NCBI GenBank assembly: GCA_930367205.1
Contig: OV884009.1
Coordinates: forward strand, 122,272,639 to 122,336,638
Reading direction: 5' to 3'
Source of the DNA: Acanthosoma haemorrhoidale
Lineage: Eukaryota; Arthropoda; Insecta; Hemiptera; Acanthosomatidae
Length of the DNA: 64,000 bases
The translations under genes and the position numbers were made by a program. Every line of letters begins with the position of its first letter. Position 1 is the first letter of the stretch. The notes under the pieces were generated by a model. It made no database searches. It had not been told where the DNA came from and was given only the letters and a program-made list of their open reading frames with translations. Below are positions 32,381-42,887 of this stretch, one piece after another.

Positions 32381-34469
32381 TAGGCATGGGTAGATACTAG
32401 AATATCCTGCTTCATGATACTGGTACTCTTCCGTTCCATTCTCACACTACTGTGTTGACCAACCAACCCTTGACTCCTCTATAATCTATGTTATAAAATC
32501 TTTATCGATACATTGCAATTACAAAATCATCCGACGGAACACTGATCTTGGAAGACCGGTGTATCAATTTTTAAATAATTTCCTTAAGCTTTGATTTGTT
32601 CATTTCGTAGATAATATAATTTTGATTGTACATGTCAATCAAAATTTCATTTATGTATATTTATTAATTAGTAAAATGGACATTTAATCAAAAATGATAA
32701 AAAATAACTTTAAAGATGTCATACTTAATATTGAGTTTTTATTTTATTGTATAATTAAAATTAAAAAAAAAAAATTTCCTTATTATTGTAAGCTAATTTC
32801 AAACCAAACTTTGTTTGAAAAGATAGATTTAAAAAATATATCCAAATATGAATTTATATAGTTATTCAAATTAATATTTTATTGAAATTGTTATTTAAAA
32901 ATTGTGTTTCGTTGTAAATATAGTTTTAACCAAACTAAGACATTTTTTATTTTATCAAAAGTGCTTTAAATTCATTATTAATTTTATAAGTCTCTGTCGG
33001 GTCGTCACGAAGGGGGTGCCTAGTTACCCTAGCCCTGGTGACGAAGTGAGGGTTGATTAGGCTATGACCTGCACAATTGCTTCATGACGGGTCTTACTAT
33101 CTGACTCCATATTTGATAGGTATGTGCCCCGACCATGCACTATGTTTAGCAGAAGAGGTATAGGGTAGGTAGTTTATGTGGTCTTGGAACGACCACGAAT
33201 TCATACTCGGTATCTGAGGGTAGGCGAAAACCGTCCAGATCCCAAAGGCGAGTGTGAACTGGAGGGAGGCAGACTGAACTGCCGTGGGAGACACTACTAG
33301 GTAAAGTTTGTAGGGCCACGGCAACTGTTGTCCACAAAGGAAAGGTTTCTCCCAAGTTTTAGCTAGACAAAGGCAGAGAATCCCACTAGGAGAGTGTGGG
33401 GTCTGACAAGGCCGGACTAAAACATAGCGAGGTTAGGAAGAGAGATCCAGAGGTTTTCATAAATGAGAAGGCCAAGTCTTGAAACATCAGTGCAGTTGCA
33501 GGTACCAGTTAGAGAGCCGTTGTTCTACAGAATGATCTACAGGCCAAAACCTGGCCCTACTTATGGTCAGTGGTGACTCGTTAGTAGCCAATGATCTAAG
33601 GCGTTATTCTGACCAATGATACCGCAGTTGCAGTGACTCTTTGTATTCGTCAGTGACCCAGGCCTCGGTCTGGGTCGCTTGCTACCTGCTCTACCCTTCC
33701 AGCCTCTAACTAGTCTTTTGCAGCTGCGTCTTTTATTGTTTACAAGATTTACACTGGTATGACTTATGGTTTGGTAATGTTATTTGCATTTGTTTAAATT
33801 AATTTGCAACATATTATAACCAATTTACAATATATACACAGGCGGTCTGAAAAGTTGCCGACCTCAACATGAAGATGATAATAAAATAAATAAAAGCTAG
33901 TGAAATAAAAGCTTTGTTAGGGTGATTTACCTTATGTAGTTAGCGGTCGCTACAGTCTCCTTTCTCCTATTTTTGTTATCTGTTGAAAAAAATTATTATA
34001 GTTCTGAAATATTAAGGTGTTTTTGATACATAGTGAGAAATTCAAGAATTGAAAACTGCATTGATGCCAGAATCAGAAGGGTTACAATCGGTAGAATCGG
34101 TGAAGGTTGATTCTGATCCACTCTGCATATCTGCACTCGGCATGCTACTTTTGTATCAATGCATCTGGAGTTGGTTCACAGAGCATCCCCCGCCCTGCTG
34201 AACCGCCAGCGTTGGAGAAGTGGTCCAATCCTTGTATCAACTACTTTCCGTATTGCATAACTCTCAGCTGGCGCAGATATCAAGTAGCAGCCACGATCGT
34301 TTCCATCCATGTATGGCTATCTGTATCTGCTTCATTTTGACTGAATCAACTCCTTGTGCCGACTACTTTTCACTATCTCATTGATACAACCTTACCCATT
34401 CCCTACTAAACACAAGTATTGGCAGTGCCCATGGCCCTCGTGGGGGTAGACACAGAGAACTATTTATAA
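32381..34469. other. Dot1 intron, unclassified; mixed composition
   Basis: 32500-32990 is very A+T-rich. 32995-33730 is clearly more G+C-rich, with no convincing protein and no repeat partner, perhaps an unclassified non-coding element. At about 33839-33875 ACAGGCGGTCTGAAAAGTT resembles a mariner terminal repeat start preceded by TA-rich sequence, but no opposite end was found. Confidence 0.4.
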
Positions 34470-34600
34470 CACCCCCAATATTTAGTAGAATAATGGACAA
34501 AACTATGGCAGGGCCGATATTTAATGATAGACTACAGAGAACTATTACTGGGCTCGTACCTGACATATTGGCGTATATTTATGAAATATTAACGGAACGG
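34470..34600. repeat. Outlying diverged monomers of the 42-bp satellite
   Basis: AATATTTAGTAGAATAATGG (34477) and GATATTTAATGATAGACTA (34516), with a GTATATTTATG at 34573, follow the same monomer pattern as the array at 31974-32380. They lie about 2.1 kb away with weaker spacing (39 and 57 bp). Confidence 0.55.
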
Positions 34601-35551
34601 CAACTAAATACATAATTTATTTTTTTATATCCCTTTTCGCAATGAATATCAATATTCAATATACAAAAAAAAAAAAAAAAAGGGAAAATAATAAAAATAT
34701 TAAAAGCAGAGTTCATACTGGCGTGGTCTATGTTAGTCGCTTGAGTGCTGGGCAGGACTGGGCCTACCTGTAACTGGAACAGGTGACTTGTAGATTTATA
34801 TTGAAAAAGGTACCTACACGAAATTGCTTTATTTCTTAATTAACAAGCTTTTCCAATCATCCTAGGTTGTCCTGTCTTCGGGCTCATCATGGTTCGTACC
34901 TTCTGGTACATGTGTTTTTCTGGAGTAGGTTCATTGTGTTTAATTGTCAGAGAAAATCCTAATTTTCTTTGTAAGGCAAAGGATTATTTTCCTTCAACAT
35001 TGAAAAAGAGTTTTATTCGAGAAAATAGAAATACTTTACTTACCATAGCCAATGGTTGGGATTATGTATTTTAATAGTTTTCTATCTATCGTGGATGATT
35101 AATATAAGAGATTTGGAGTCACTACATAATGGCTATCAATCTAGAGAACAGAAGCTTACAAATACATATTTAAATTTACACATTTATTAATTAGGATTAA
35201 TGTTACTTTAACACCAATCCTTGGTCCTGTAGCGATCCAAGGGCTTTGGCCTCCTCTCGCAATGCACTCTATAGCCACAGTTCTATCAATACCAAAATTC
35301 TTCAGACAAATCAAAAACTAATTCGGATTTAATTCAGCGCTTTTTATATGCTTTTAATATTGATATATCTAATATTGATTTAATAATTTAAAAAAAACTA
35401 TCTTAATCTAAATCTTTGACTTTTTATTATATAAATTTTCCATAATCTGGACACCACAAAAATATTATTCGATCTTATCAAAAAATGAAGCTTTAATGTT
35501 ATTTGTTAAAACTTATTGAATGTAAATATTAAAACCATTATTATTTGTTAG
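34601..35551. other. Dot1 intron, no gene seen
   Basis: A+T-rich, with an A run at 34665-34681. The short frame at 34889-35074 (FWYMCFSGVG) faintly recalls a Tc1 transposase block but is too weak to call. Confidence 0.4.
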
Positions 35552-35785
<234 letters not shown>

Positions 35786-36077
35786 TAACGGGAATTGTGA
35801 CCATTGTAAGAACTGATTCAATTTCCCTTACTGACCAGTTATTGTTTAAGTCTCCATTCAAAAAATTTTTGGAGAAAAACACTTCATAATTATCACCAAA
35901 CCATTGACTGCAATGATGTTCAATTGTTTGCAATCCGAAATTATTACGTAAAATTATATGAAAACGTTACACTATTCTGGTGGTATTTGTCCTGTCCCCT
36001 GGCAATAACCCAAAATAAACATTTAAAAAAATTAAGTCAAGTGTGATGCATCATAAAATTAAGAGTTTCGTTTTGTA

Positions 36078-36079
36078 TG

Positions 36080-36127
<48 letters not shown>

Positions 36128-36146
36128 CTATAGAAGACCTAACCAC

Positions 36147-36182
<36 letters not shown>
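36078..36182. repeat. TA microsatellite around LTR element 2
   Basis: Alternating TA runs (36083-36123 and 36151-36182) flank the left edge of LTR element 2. CA/TA runs at 39992-40032 lie on its right edge, and TA again at 44514-44524. The two LTR elements are therefore inserted in one original CA/TA microsatellite. Confidence 0.9.
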
Positions 36183-36186
<4 letters not shown>

Positions 36187-36201
36187 GTGGTTAGGTCTTC
36201 T
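36132..36201. repeat. 70-bp perfect palindrome at the LTR edge
   Basis: The 20-base arm AGAAGACCTAACCACCCTTA (36132-36151) is the reverse complement of the LTR end at 36182-36201, with a TA run as the centre, which is itself palindromic. The symmetry centre is between 36166 and 36167. The outer arm is a stray copy of the LTR terminus in opposite orientation. The extruded form would be a 35-bp hairpin. Confidence 0.95.
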
Positions 36202-36415
36202 TCTTATAACAATAAGTAATCTGTTTCTCTGTAAAACAAAAGAAACAACAATTACAGTTTATTGTTATCACTGTTTGCACTTTACTTAATTGTTTCACAC
36301 TGAAAACCTTTTGAAAACCTTCTGGTCATATGTCTCTAGCTCCACCTAGTGGCAGCCACCTGAAGCACGCGCGTGATATACAAAGCGCTGCTAATTTAAT
36401 TGAATAAAGCTTACA
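36180..36415 (-). repeat. 3' LTR of element 2
   Basis: It matches 39759-39991 throughout, with an extra TCT-type 3-base insertion near 36320. On the element strand it follows the polypurine tract (36416-36433) and starts TGTAAGC at 36415. Its distal end forms one arm of the 70-bp palindrome. Confidence 0.93.
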
Positions 36416-36433
36416 TCTCCCCCTCCCACTGTG
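36416..36433 (-). promoter_or_regulatory. Polypurine tract of element 2
   Basis: The element strand reads CACAGTGGGAGGGGGAGA directly against the TGTAAGC start of the 3' LTR. This is the standard plus-strand primer position and fixes the LTR boundary. Confidence 0.9.
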
Positions 36434-36466
36434 AAAATTCTCATGAGAATTTTTATTATATAATGT

Positions 36467-37500
36467 TTATTCTGCTGGTATCAGTTTTGTTATGTGGAAT
36501 AATCCTGTGTCTTCGTTTCTTTTTTCAGTTTTAATTTTAAATATAGTATTTGATATTTTCTCTGCAATTTTGAATGGTCCAACCCTAAGTTCATCTAATT
36601 TTTTCCTATTTAATCTATGTCCGTTTTCAATATATACTAAATCACCTGTATTGAATTCCCTTTCCTTTCTGTTTTTGTCAAATAATTTCTTATTGTATTC
36701 ATGTGATTTTATAGTGTTATCTAGAGCTAATTTTCTATCTTCTTTCCAAACCTCTGCATGTGTTAGTTTCCTTAGTTCTTCAGGTAGTATACTTGTGTTA
36801 GTACCATCTAGTAAATATTTAGGTGTAAAACCTGTAACTGAGTGTTCTGTTATGTTATATTTGTCAACACATTCTCTTGCTATTGTTGTCCAAGCTTTCT
36901 TTTCTTTAGATTCATTGATTCTACATCTTATTTTATTAATTATTGTTTGATTTAATCTTTCATTTAGGCCATTTGAAAACGGTGCATTTAAGGCTGTATA
37001 AATGAGTCTGATATCTTGTTCTTTTAGGTAATTTTTGAATTCTTTAGAATTTAGTCCTGGATATTGGTCTGTTAATATTGTACCTATCTTGTTCATTTCT
37101 AATGTATTTTGGACTATTTTTATAAAATCACTTGCAGCTTGAGTTTTTGAAGTTAATATATGTACATATCTTGTATAGTGATCAACTAGAAGAAGGAGGT
37201 ATCTTTTCGTTGATCTTTGACCACCAAATCCACCGATCGTATCAATCGACACTAGGCTTTGTCGATACGGCTTTTGTTGCTGGTCCTAATTGAGACATTA
37301 ATCCATATTTTGCTTGACCTCTAGATTTATTCTTTTTACAAATTTCGCAAGTTCTGCATATATTCTGAATGTTTTTTATTAATTTTTTTGAAGTGTAATA
37401 AGGACATATTCTGTTTATCATTTGCCTTATTCCGATGTGACACCAGTCTATATGTGTATCTCGTATTAATTTAATGCTTAATTTTTCTGATAAAACTATC
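36467..37500 (-). pseudogene. Element 2 integrase (zinc finger frameshifted from an intact core)
   Basis: The zinc finger is in 37500-37260: a THIDWCHIGIRQM block supplies the two histidines and CRTCEICKKNKSRG the two cysteines (HHCC). A frameshift near 37255 separates it from the open core and C-terminus (37252-36467, 261 codons). The core has SIDTIGG with the first Asp, ILTDQYPGLNSKEF with the second, and FSNGLNERLNQT with the Glu; exactly 35 residues lie between the second Asp and the Glu, the D,D35E rule. The C-terminus has EFNTGDLVYIENG and LRVGPFKIAEKI, typical of gypsy integrases with a GPF motif. It ends close to the polypurine tract. One frame correction separates it from coding; it is otherwise well preserved. 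Confidence 0.92.
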
Positions 37501-38895
37501 TTCTTTTTGTTTTAATTTGTTTATAGATTATACCATTTTTATCTGTACTTTTTTTCTTAAGTTCTACTAATGCTGTATTTTCATTTTGATCTTTAATTAT
37601 TTCTTGTAGTTGGATCATGTTTACTATTTTTAATATTTCTTGGGTATTATCTTTTGACTCTAATACTGGATTTCTATTAAGACAGTCTGCTTCAATATTG
37701 AATTTCCCTGGTATATATGTAATTTCGAAGTCAAATTGAGACAAATAATATGTTAAGTCACCTAGTTCCTCGTCTGTTCTTGATTTTATATTAAGGTTTT
37801 CTAACGGTTTATGGTCTGAATAAATCTTCTTCCAATTAACCAGTATTCCCAATAATTTATCGCTTCCTTTATTGCTAAGCATTCCAAATATATAGCTTTT
37901 TTTCTTTTTTGCGTCTTATTTAATTTTTTTGAGAAATAGGCTACTGGCTTTTCTTTTCCATCTTGTTGGGTTTGTTTCAGTATTGCACCTATACCTTCTA
38001 TTGAAGTATCTGTAAATATCTTAATAGGTAAATCTTTATCAAATATTTCTAGGACTGGTTGAGAGCACAATAATTTTTTTATCTCTGTGAATGATTTTTC
38101 ACAATCTTCAGACCAATTATATTTTACATCTTTTCTTAACAATCTATGTAGTGGATCTAGTATTGTTGAGATTTTTGGTATATATTTGTGATAGAAGTTT
38201 ATTTTTCCTAGAAATTGTCTAACGTTCTTCTGCATTTCTGGAGTCGGAAAATTGAGTATTGATACTAAATTGTCTTTAATTGGTCTTACTGTATTATTTT
38301 CTATTATATATCTGAGATATTTAATTGATTTTGATGCGAACGTGCATTTTTTTAATTTTAATCTGAATCCTTCTTTTATTATGGCTTCTAAAACTTGTTT
38401 GATATGCATGATATGATCTTCAAAAGTCTCTGAAAATATAATATGTCATCTATATAATTTTCTGGAAAGTTCTTAAGATTATTTTTTCTTAGTATACTTG
38501 ATAAAATTCTTTGGAAGATTGCTGGTGCTGTTTTTAAACCGAATGGTAGGCAAGTCCATTGATAGTGTCCTTCTTGGGTTATAAAGCCTGTTTTTTTTCT
38601 ATCTTCTATCCTTAGTGGTATTGACCAAAATGCTGAATTGATGTCCAGTGATGTAAAATATTTACAATTTCTAGCTTTAATTATTAAATCATCAATTAGC
38701 GGAAAAGGTTGGGCCTGGGTTGTGACAATCTTGTTCAGATCTCTAAAATCGACACATAATCTGGTTTTTCCTTCACCTTTTTTTAATGCTAGAGTCACTG
38801 GTGCAGCAAATGATTCTTCAATTAAATTTTTTTCTAATAGTTTTGCCACTTGCTGTTCTATTTCTTTTCTGTCTTCGATTGTGCATCTATATGGT
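37496..38895 (-). pseudogene. Element 2 reverse transcriptase-RNase H, frameshifted
   Basis: The RT begins about 38895 (CTIEDRKEIEQQVAKLLEKN) and has the usual blocks: RLCVDFRDLNKIV, FTSLDINSAFWSIPL (motif A), LPFGLKTAPAIFQR (motif B) and YIDDIL (motif C, about 38451-38434). A frameshift near 38425 moves into 38409-37801, which has the thumb (LKLKKCTFASKSIKYL), VRQFLGKINFYHKYI, and the RNase H start PIKIFTDTSIEGIGAIL. Another frameshift near 37870 leads to 37882-37496, with SDHKPLENLN and GKFNIEADCLNRNPVLE, the RNase H end and connection to the integrase. The catalytic Asp residues are present. Only the frameshifts disable it. Confidence 0.9.
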
Positions 38896-39742
38896 CTTTT
38901 AATTTTGCCTTGTTTATTCTATTCAATATAAATTCTGGTAACCCTACTGCTATTAATGCTATAAGTGACTTTATATCCATATCTTTGTTAAAATCTATCA
39001 AAAGTTTCTCTTTCCTCAAAGCATAATCCGTTAACGAACCTTCTCGATATTTAAATGATAGTGCATAGGTTATATTATTCCATCCATTATCTGTGAAACA
39101 TTTTAAGAATCTTGTTTTCCATTCAGACCAACCAGCATTTATTGTTAGTCTTATGAGTGTGGAAGAGTGCCAGTCTAAACTTGGTTTATCAAAAAATAGT
39201 TTCATTAGTTAAATTTTTTCCTCACTTTTATTTATTTGAAATCTAGAACACTCTTTTTCAAAGCTTTCTATCCACTGTTTAGCATTAGTATTTTTGCTTG
39301 AAAATTTTTCTATGAGAAGTTTTTCTGATATTTTTTTTAAGTCTTTCTCGTTATCTTCATTCTGTGTTGTTTCTATCAGTTTCTCTAGTATTTCCTTTAG
39401 ATTATGATCTTATGTTTTGTTTGTACTTTCTTCATTTATTTCCTCTAAATATTGATCTTTAAATTGCAGATTTCCATCTTCATCTATGTATGTGCCCTCT
39501 AATTCTTTTGTCATTGTAATCCACACTCTTCTTATCTGATTTCTTCTCTTTAATGAATTAACTAACTTTGTGTACTTACTTGTCTTTTTCAACTCCACAT
39601 GATCTTCTATATATTTGAATTCTTCTGGCAATATATATCTTCTTCCACCTCCTGTACCAATTGAGGTGATGGCAATTGCATTTGCTTTACTGTCTTTTGG
39701 TGAAGTCACTACCGTAAATTCAAACTGCAGTTTTGACATCAT
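38858..39742 (-). pseudogene. Element 2 gag (N-terminal and capsid parts), interrupted
   Basis: The first ATG of the internal region is at 39742 and opens a frame of about 110 codons (MMSKLQFEFTVV...). It stops at 39410. A second segment in the same general region (39409-39215) reads KQWIESFEKECSRF, and after another stop the capsid-like piece 39205-38858 reads KLFFDKPSLDWHS, WSEWKTRFLKCF and LIDFNKDMDI. This is the usual gypsy Gag pattern with W..F...F and a conserved Leu-rich C-terminus. The frame then runs directly into the RT N-terminus in another frame, so the nucleocapsid and protease are missing. I do not recognise the N-terminal domain. Confidence 0.75.
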
Positions 39743-39747
39743 AAACA

Positions 39748-39758
39748 AATTGTTGTTT
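39748..39758 (-). promoter_or_regulatory. Predicted self-primer binding site of element 2
   Basis: Immediately after the 5' LTR (element strand) the sequence is AAACAACAATT. Its exact reverse complement AATTGTTGTTT lies within the LTR at 39832-39822 (and 36253-36243 in the other LTR). Position next to the LTR, the 11-base length and perfect pairing mirror the Tf1 self-priming arrangement, where the first 11 bases of the transcript fold back to prime. The first gag ATG comes only six bases later (39742), leaving no room for another primer site. Confidence 0.6.
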
Positions 39759-39988
39759 TATAAGGGTGGTTAGGTCTTCTTCTTATAACAATAAGTAATC
39801 TGTTTCTCTGTAAAACAAAAGAAACAACAATTACAGTTTATTGTTATCACTGTTTGCACTTTACTTAATTGTTTCACACTGAAAACCTTTTGAAAACCTG
39901 GTCATATGTCTCTAGCTCCACCTAGTGGCAGCCACCTGAAGCACGCGCGTGATATACAAAGCGCTGCTAATTTAATTGAATAAAGCTT

Positions 39989-39991
<3 letters not shown>
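39759..39991 (-). repeat. 5' LTR of element 2
   Basis: The repeat is about 233 bp. On the element strand it begins TGTAAGCTTTATTC. It carries AATAAA at 39842-39837 and, four bases later, the 11-base word AATTGTTGTTT (39832-39822) that is complementary to the sequence just after the LTR. That word would be the RNA 5' end if self-priming applies, giving U3 of about 159 bases and R-U5 of about 74. No strong TATA box is seen. Confidence 0.93.
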
Positions 39992-40032
<41 letters not shown>

Positions 40033-40040
<8 letters not shown>

Positions 40041-40722
40041 GATATTTGGTGCTGTGTTTTTTTTGGTGTTTAAAAAAAAAAATACGAATAGACTGAATGG
40101 CCAATGCCATTAAAGAATATCCAGAAGGCAGCGGAGGGCGTATAAAAGGCGGAGTTTGGGACGCTCTCGCTCTCTCTTTTCAGTCCGCAACCAGCACAGG
40201 AGGCACAGCAGGAGCACTGGCGCGGGAACCTACGGATATGATGAGCCGGCTCCCACGTAAGAAAACACGCTAAGCATAGAGCGGGGACGATGAAGAGGGC
40301 GGAAGCCACATCCAAAAATACACAGCGAAACTGGCCAGTATAATGTTGTAATCTGTATAATTTTAATTTTGGTATGAATACCGGTGTAATATTGATGATC
40401 TGCGTAATTTTGATTTTGTATAATTATTGGTAATATGTTCATGGATAAATATAAATTTCAATTTGGTTTTTCATTATTGGTATAACTTATAGAGGAAATA
40501 TTGTCATCATCAGTATAGCATAATATCATAAATGGGTAATAATGAGTTGTTAAATTGGGTTGAGTATTGAATTGTTAATAAAATGTGTTTTAATAAAATT
40601 ATTCCTGTTACCAGAATTGTCCTAATAAATTAGCAGAACCCTGGAATATAATAAAAATTTTAATATAAAAAAAAATATAAACTTAAATAAAAAAATTTAA
40701 TTAAATATAAAAAATCGTAACA
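40033..40722 (+). repeat. 5' LTR of element 3
   Basis: 690 bp, starting TGTTGTGATATTTGG and ending AATCGTAACA (TG...CA). It has a GCGTATAAAAGGC TATA box at about 40139-40151 followed about 30 bases downstream by TTTTCAGTCCG, a plausible initiator. An AATAAA-type signal lies in the A+T-rich 3' half. Confidence 0.95.
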
Positions 40723-40724
40723 TT

Positions 40725-40742
40725 TGGCGCCCGAACAGGGAC
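40725..40742 (+). promoter_or_regulatory. tRNA-Lys primer binding site of element 3
   Basis: TGGCGCCCGAACAGGGAC lies two bases after the LTR. This 18-base word is the complement of the 3' end of tRNA-Lys3, the primer known from lentiviruses; insect elements such as Osvaldo and Ulysses are, as I recall, also primed by tRNA-Lys. The match is full length. Confidence 0.95.
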
Positions 40743-40860
40743 TGTTAATAAGGAAATCTGGTAAAGGATTGATTGAATAAAAGTGTGTCACAAAAAGAAA
40801 AAGAAAAATTGTGTTTGGTTGGATATAAAGGTTTGGGTCTAGAGTTCGGGATTTAGGTTT

Positions 40861-40935
40861 GTGTTTGGGATTTATATTTGTGTTTGGGATTTATATTTGT
40901 GTTTGGGATTTATATTTTGTTTGGGATTTATATTG
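40861..40935 (+). repeat. 19-bp repeats in the leader of element 3
   Basis: GTGTTTGGGATTTATATTT recurs at 40861, 40880 and 40899, with a shorter fourth copy at 40919, between the primer site and the gag ATG. The position corresponds to where packaging signals lie in retroelements; any such role is inferred. Confidence 0.85.
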
Positions 40936-40948
40936 TTGAGATTCAGTC

Positions 40949-41899
40949 ATGGAGGACGATAACAGTACTGTGAATATTAATCCGAATGAGTTAAGCATAA
41001 TTAATAGGTATGTCGATGATTTTATTTTAGATGAATCAAGTCACGAGGAAAGTAAGGTAGAAAAAATGGTTAGGTTAATGATGGAAAAAATTAATAAAAA
41101 ATTGGACGAAGGTTTTAAAGAAATTAAAGAAAATATAAACGAAAAATTTGCCGAAAATAAACGTGATATAAACAAAAAATTTGACGAAAAATTTGCCGAA
41201 AATAAACGTAATATGAACGAACAATTTGAAAAATTAAACAAAAGATTAGATATCTTTGAACAAAGATTACAAAATCCTTTCAAAGAATTTAATGTAAACC
41301 TTGATAAAGAAACGGATTTAAAACCGGAACTGGGAAATCAGATAAATGATTTCAAAGAAGATAAATTAGAAACCGAAAGTAAACTCGTAGGTTATGAACA
41401 AAAACTAATTAAAAATAGTTTAGATACACATAATAATGAAAATAATGACAATAAAAAAGAAATCAGTGAACAAAAATTACAAAATTCTTTCAAACAGTCT
41501 GATGTACAACTGGATGAAAAAATACATCCTTTAAAAAGGGAAATTAAATTTGAGAAACAACAAACGGGCATAAATAATGAACCGGTAATTAATCCTGATG
41601 TAAGACAGATAATTAACGATAATGATAATTTAGAGATTCAGCAATTTAAAAATTCTGATTCAGTAAAAATTATAAGTAAAGTGAAAAGTATAATAGGTAA
41701 AAGTTTGAATTGGAAAAGATTCCAATTTAACATTTTATATCATGCTAGTGAAATTTCCTTTAGCGAGTTCAATAGGAACAACATAAAAATAAACAAATGG
41801 AAAGAATGCAAAAATAGCTTCAGAGATGTTTTTAATACCATTGAATATAATTATAAAAAGAAAAAGAAAAAAGAGCTATACTCTATTATTACGAAATAA
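40949..41899 (+). CDS. Element 3 coiled-coil Gag-like protein, 316 aa
   Basis: The ATG at 40949 is the first after the leader. The protein is very rich in Lys, Glu and Asn. The N-terminus is acidic; residues about 45-110 form heptad-like coiled coil with a duplicated EKFAENKR unit. A second related segment (EQRLQNPFKEFNV and EQKLQNSFKQSDV) repeats around residues 109 and 173. The C-terminus (about 235-316) has LNWKRFQFNILYHAS, with aromatic residues that might be a capsid-like helix domain, and ends in a lysine cluster. No zinc knuckle or protease motif is present. The role as Gag is inferred from position between the primer site and the rest of the element; I recognise no family. Its open frame agrees with the young LTRs. 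Confidence 0.7.
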   Translation: MEDDNSTVNINPNELSIINRYVDDFILDESSHEESKVEKMVRLMMEKINKKLDEGFKEIKENINEKFAENKRDINKKFDEKFAENKRNMNEQFEKLNKRLDIFEQRLQNPFKEFNVNLDKETDLKPELGNQINDFKEDKLETESKLVGYEQKLIKNSLDTHNNENNDNKKEISEQKLQNSFKQSDVQLDEKIHPLKREIKFEKQQTGINNEPVINPDVRQIINDNDNLEIQQFKNSDSVKIISKVKSIIGKSLNWKRFQFNILYHASEISFSEFNRNNIKINKWKECKNSFRDVFNTIEYNYKKKKKKELYSIITK

Positions 41900-42454
41900 T
41901 GATAATCGGATAAATATAAAAAAGTAATTAAAAAATAAATAAATAAAATAAAAAATTTAAAATTAATAAAAAATTCTATTATTAAAAAATGGCAATTAGG
42001 CACGTGTAGAGTTTGGAAATTAAAGTTTATTATAGTGTAAAATCAAAGTTAAAATTATGGTAAAAGATATAGAATCAGGCCATGTAAGAAAGTGGAATTT
42101 AAAGTTTAGTAAAGAGTATTAAAGTGTTGGAATGTTTTAGTTGTACAATAAAATTTGAAAATATGGTAAAAGATATTGAAAAGCTTGAAAATTAAAATCA
42201 ATTGAAATAATTTATTATAAAATAACATCAATCAGGCACGTGTGGAATTTGGAAATTAAAGTTTATTGTAGTGTACATTCAGATTTGGAAATGTGTTAAA
42301 AGATATTTAAAAGCTTAAAATTTAAAATCAATTAAAAGATTTTGTCGTAAAATGACATCAATCAAGCACATGTAACATTTGAGGACACACATTTTGATAT
42401 TGTAATGTACCTATAAGAAAATCCAAACTGTTTGAATGTTAACAAAAGTAAAAT

Positions 42455-42508
<54 letters not shown>

Positions 42509-42814
42509 TCTACAATAATAATTATAAAATGAATTTTTGGATTAATTTATTATTCTTCAATGTTAAGATTATAATCGATATGTTTTCCCTTGATTTGAAT
42601 ATTATATAGGTGTATTGGAGATTTGCCATTCGAAAACTTTTATTATTATGAATAAAATATAGGACTACAAGTCATTAAAGTAAGCATTAATCTAATATGT
42701 TATTTGTTTGAACAAAAGAATATGATGTATTGTTTCAAATCAACAATTCTCTGTTTTGTACTGTATTTCATTTCGATTCGATAAATTTGATTATGTCTAG
42801 TGTCATTATTTACA

Positions 42815-42887
<73 letters not shown>

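Larger units (their letters stand above)
36180..39991 (-). mobile_element. Ty3/gypsy-like LTR retrotransposon with self-priming signature (element 2)
   Basis: Two near-identical LTRs (39759-39991 and 36180-36415) flank a compact 3.3-kb internal region on the minus strand: gag (39742-38858), RT-RNase H (about 38895-37496), an integrase zinc finger and integrase (37500-36467), then a polypurine tract. The gag end, zinc knuckles and protease are deleted, and stops or frameshifts occur in gag, RT and at the zinc-finger/core junction. LTRs differ by a 3-base indel as I read them, so the insertion is young. The LTR begins TGTAAGC on the element strand and ends CCCTTATA, without the usual CA. No tRNA-type primer site follows the 5' LTR. 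It is antisense to Dot1. The flanks are TATA on the left and CACAC on the right, so no clear target duplication exists. Confidence 0.93.

Noticed and set aside
33839..33875. Mariner-like terminal repeat
   Set aside because: Only one end is present, without transposase or target duplication.
34889..35074. 61-codon frame with a WYMCFSGVG block as Tc1 transposase
   Set aside because: Similarity is confined to a few residues and there is no supporting order of motifs.
40070..40442. Two overlapping minus-strand frames (81 and 70 codons) repeated identically at 43860-44232
   Set aside because: They lie within the LTRs of element 3; their identity reflects LTR duplication, not conservation of a protein. 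Cys-rich composition alone is not evidence of a gene.
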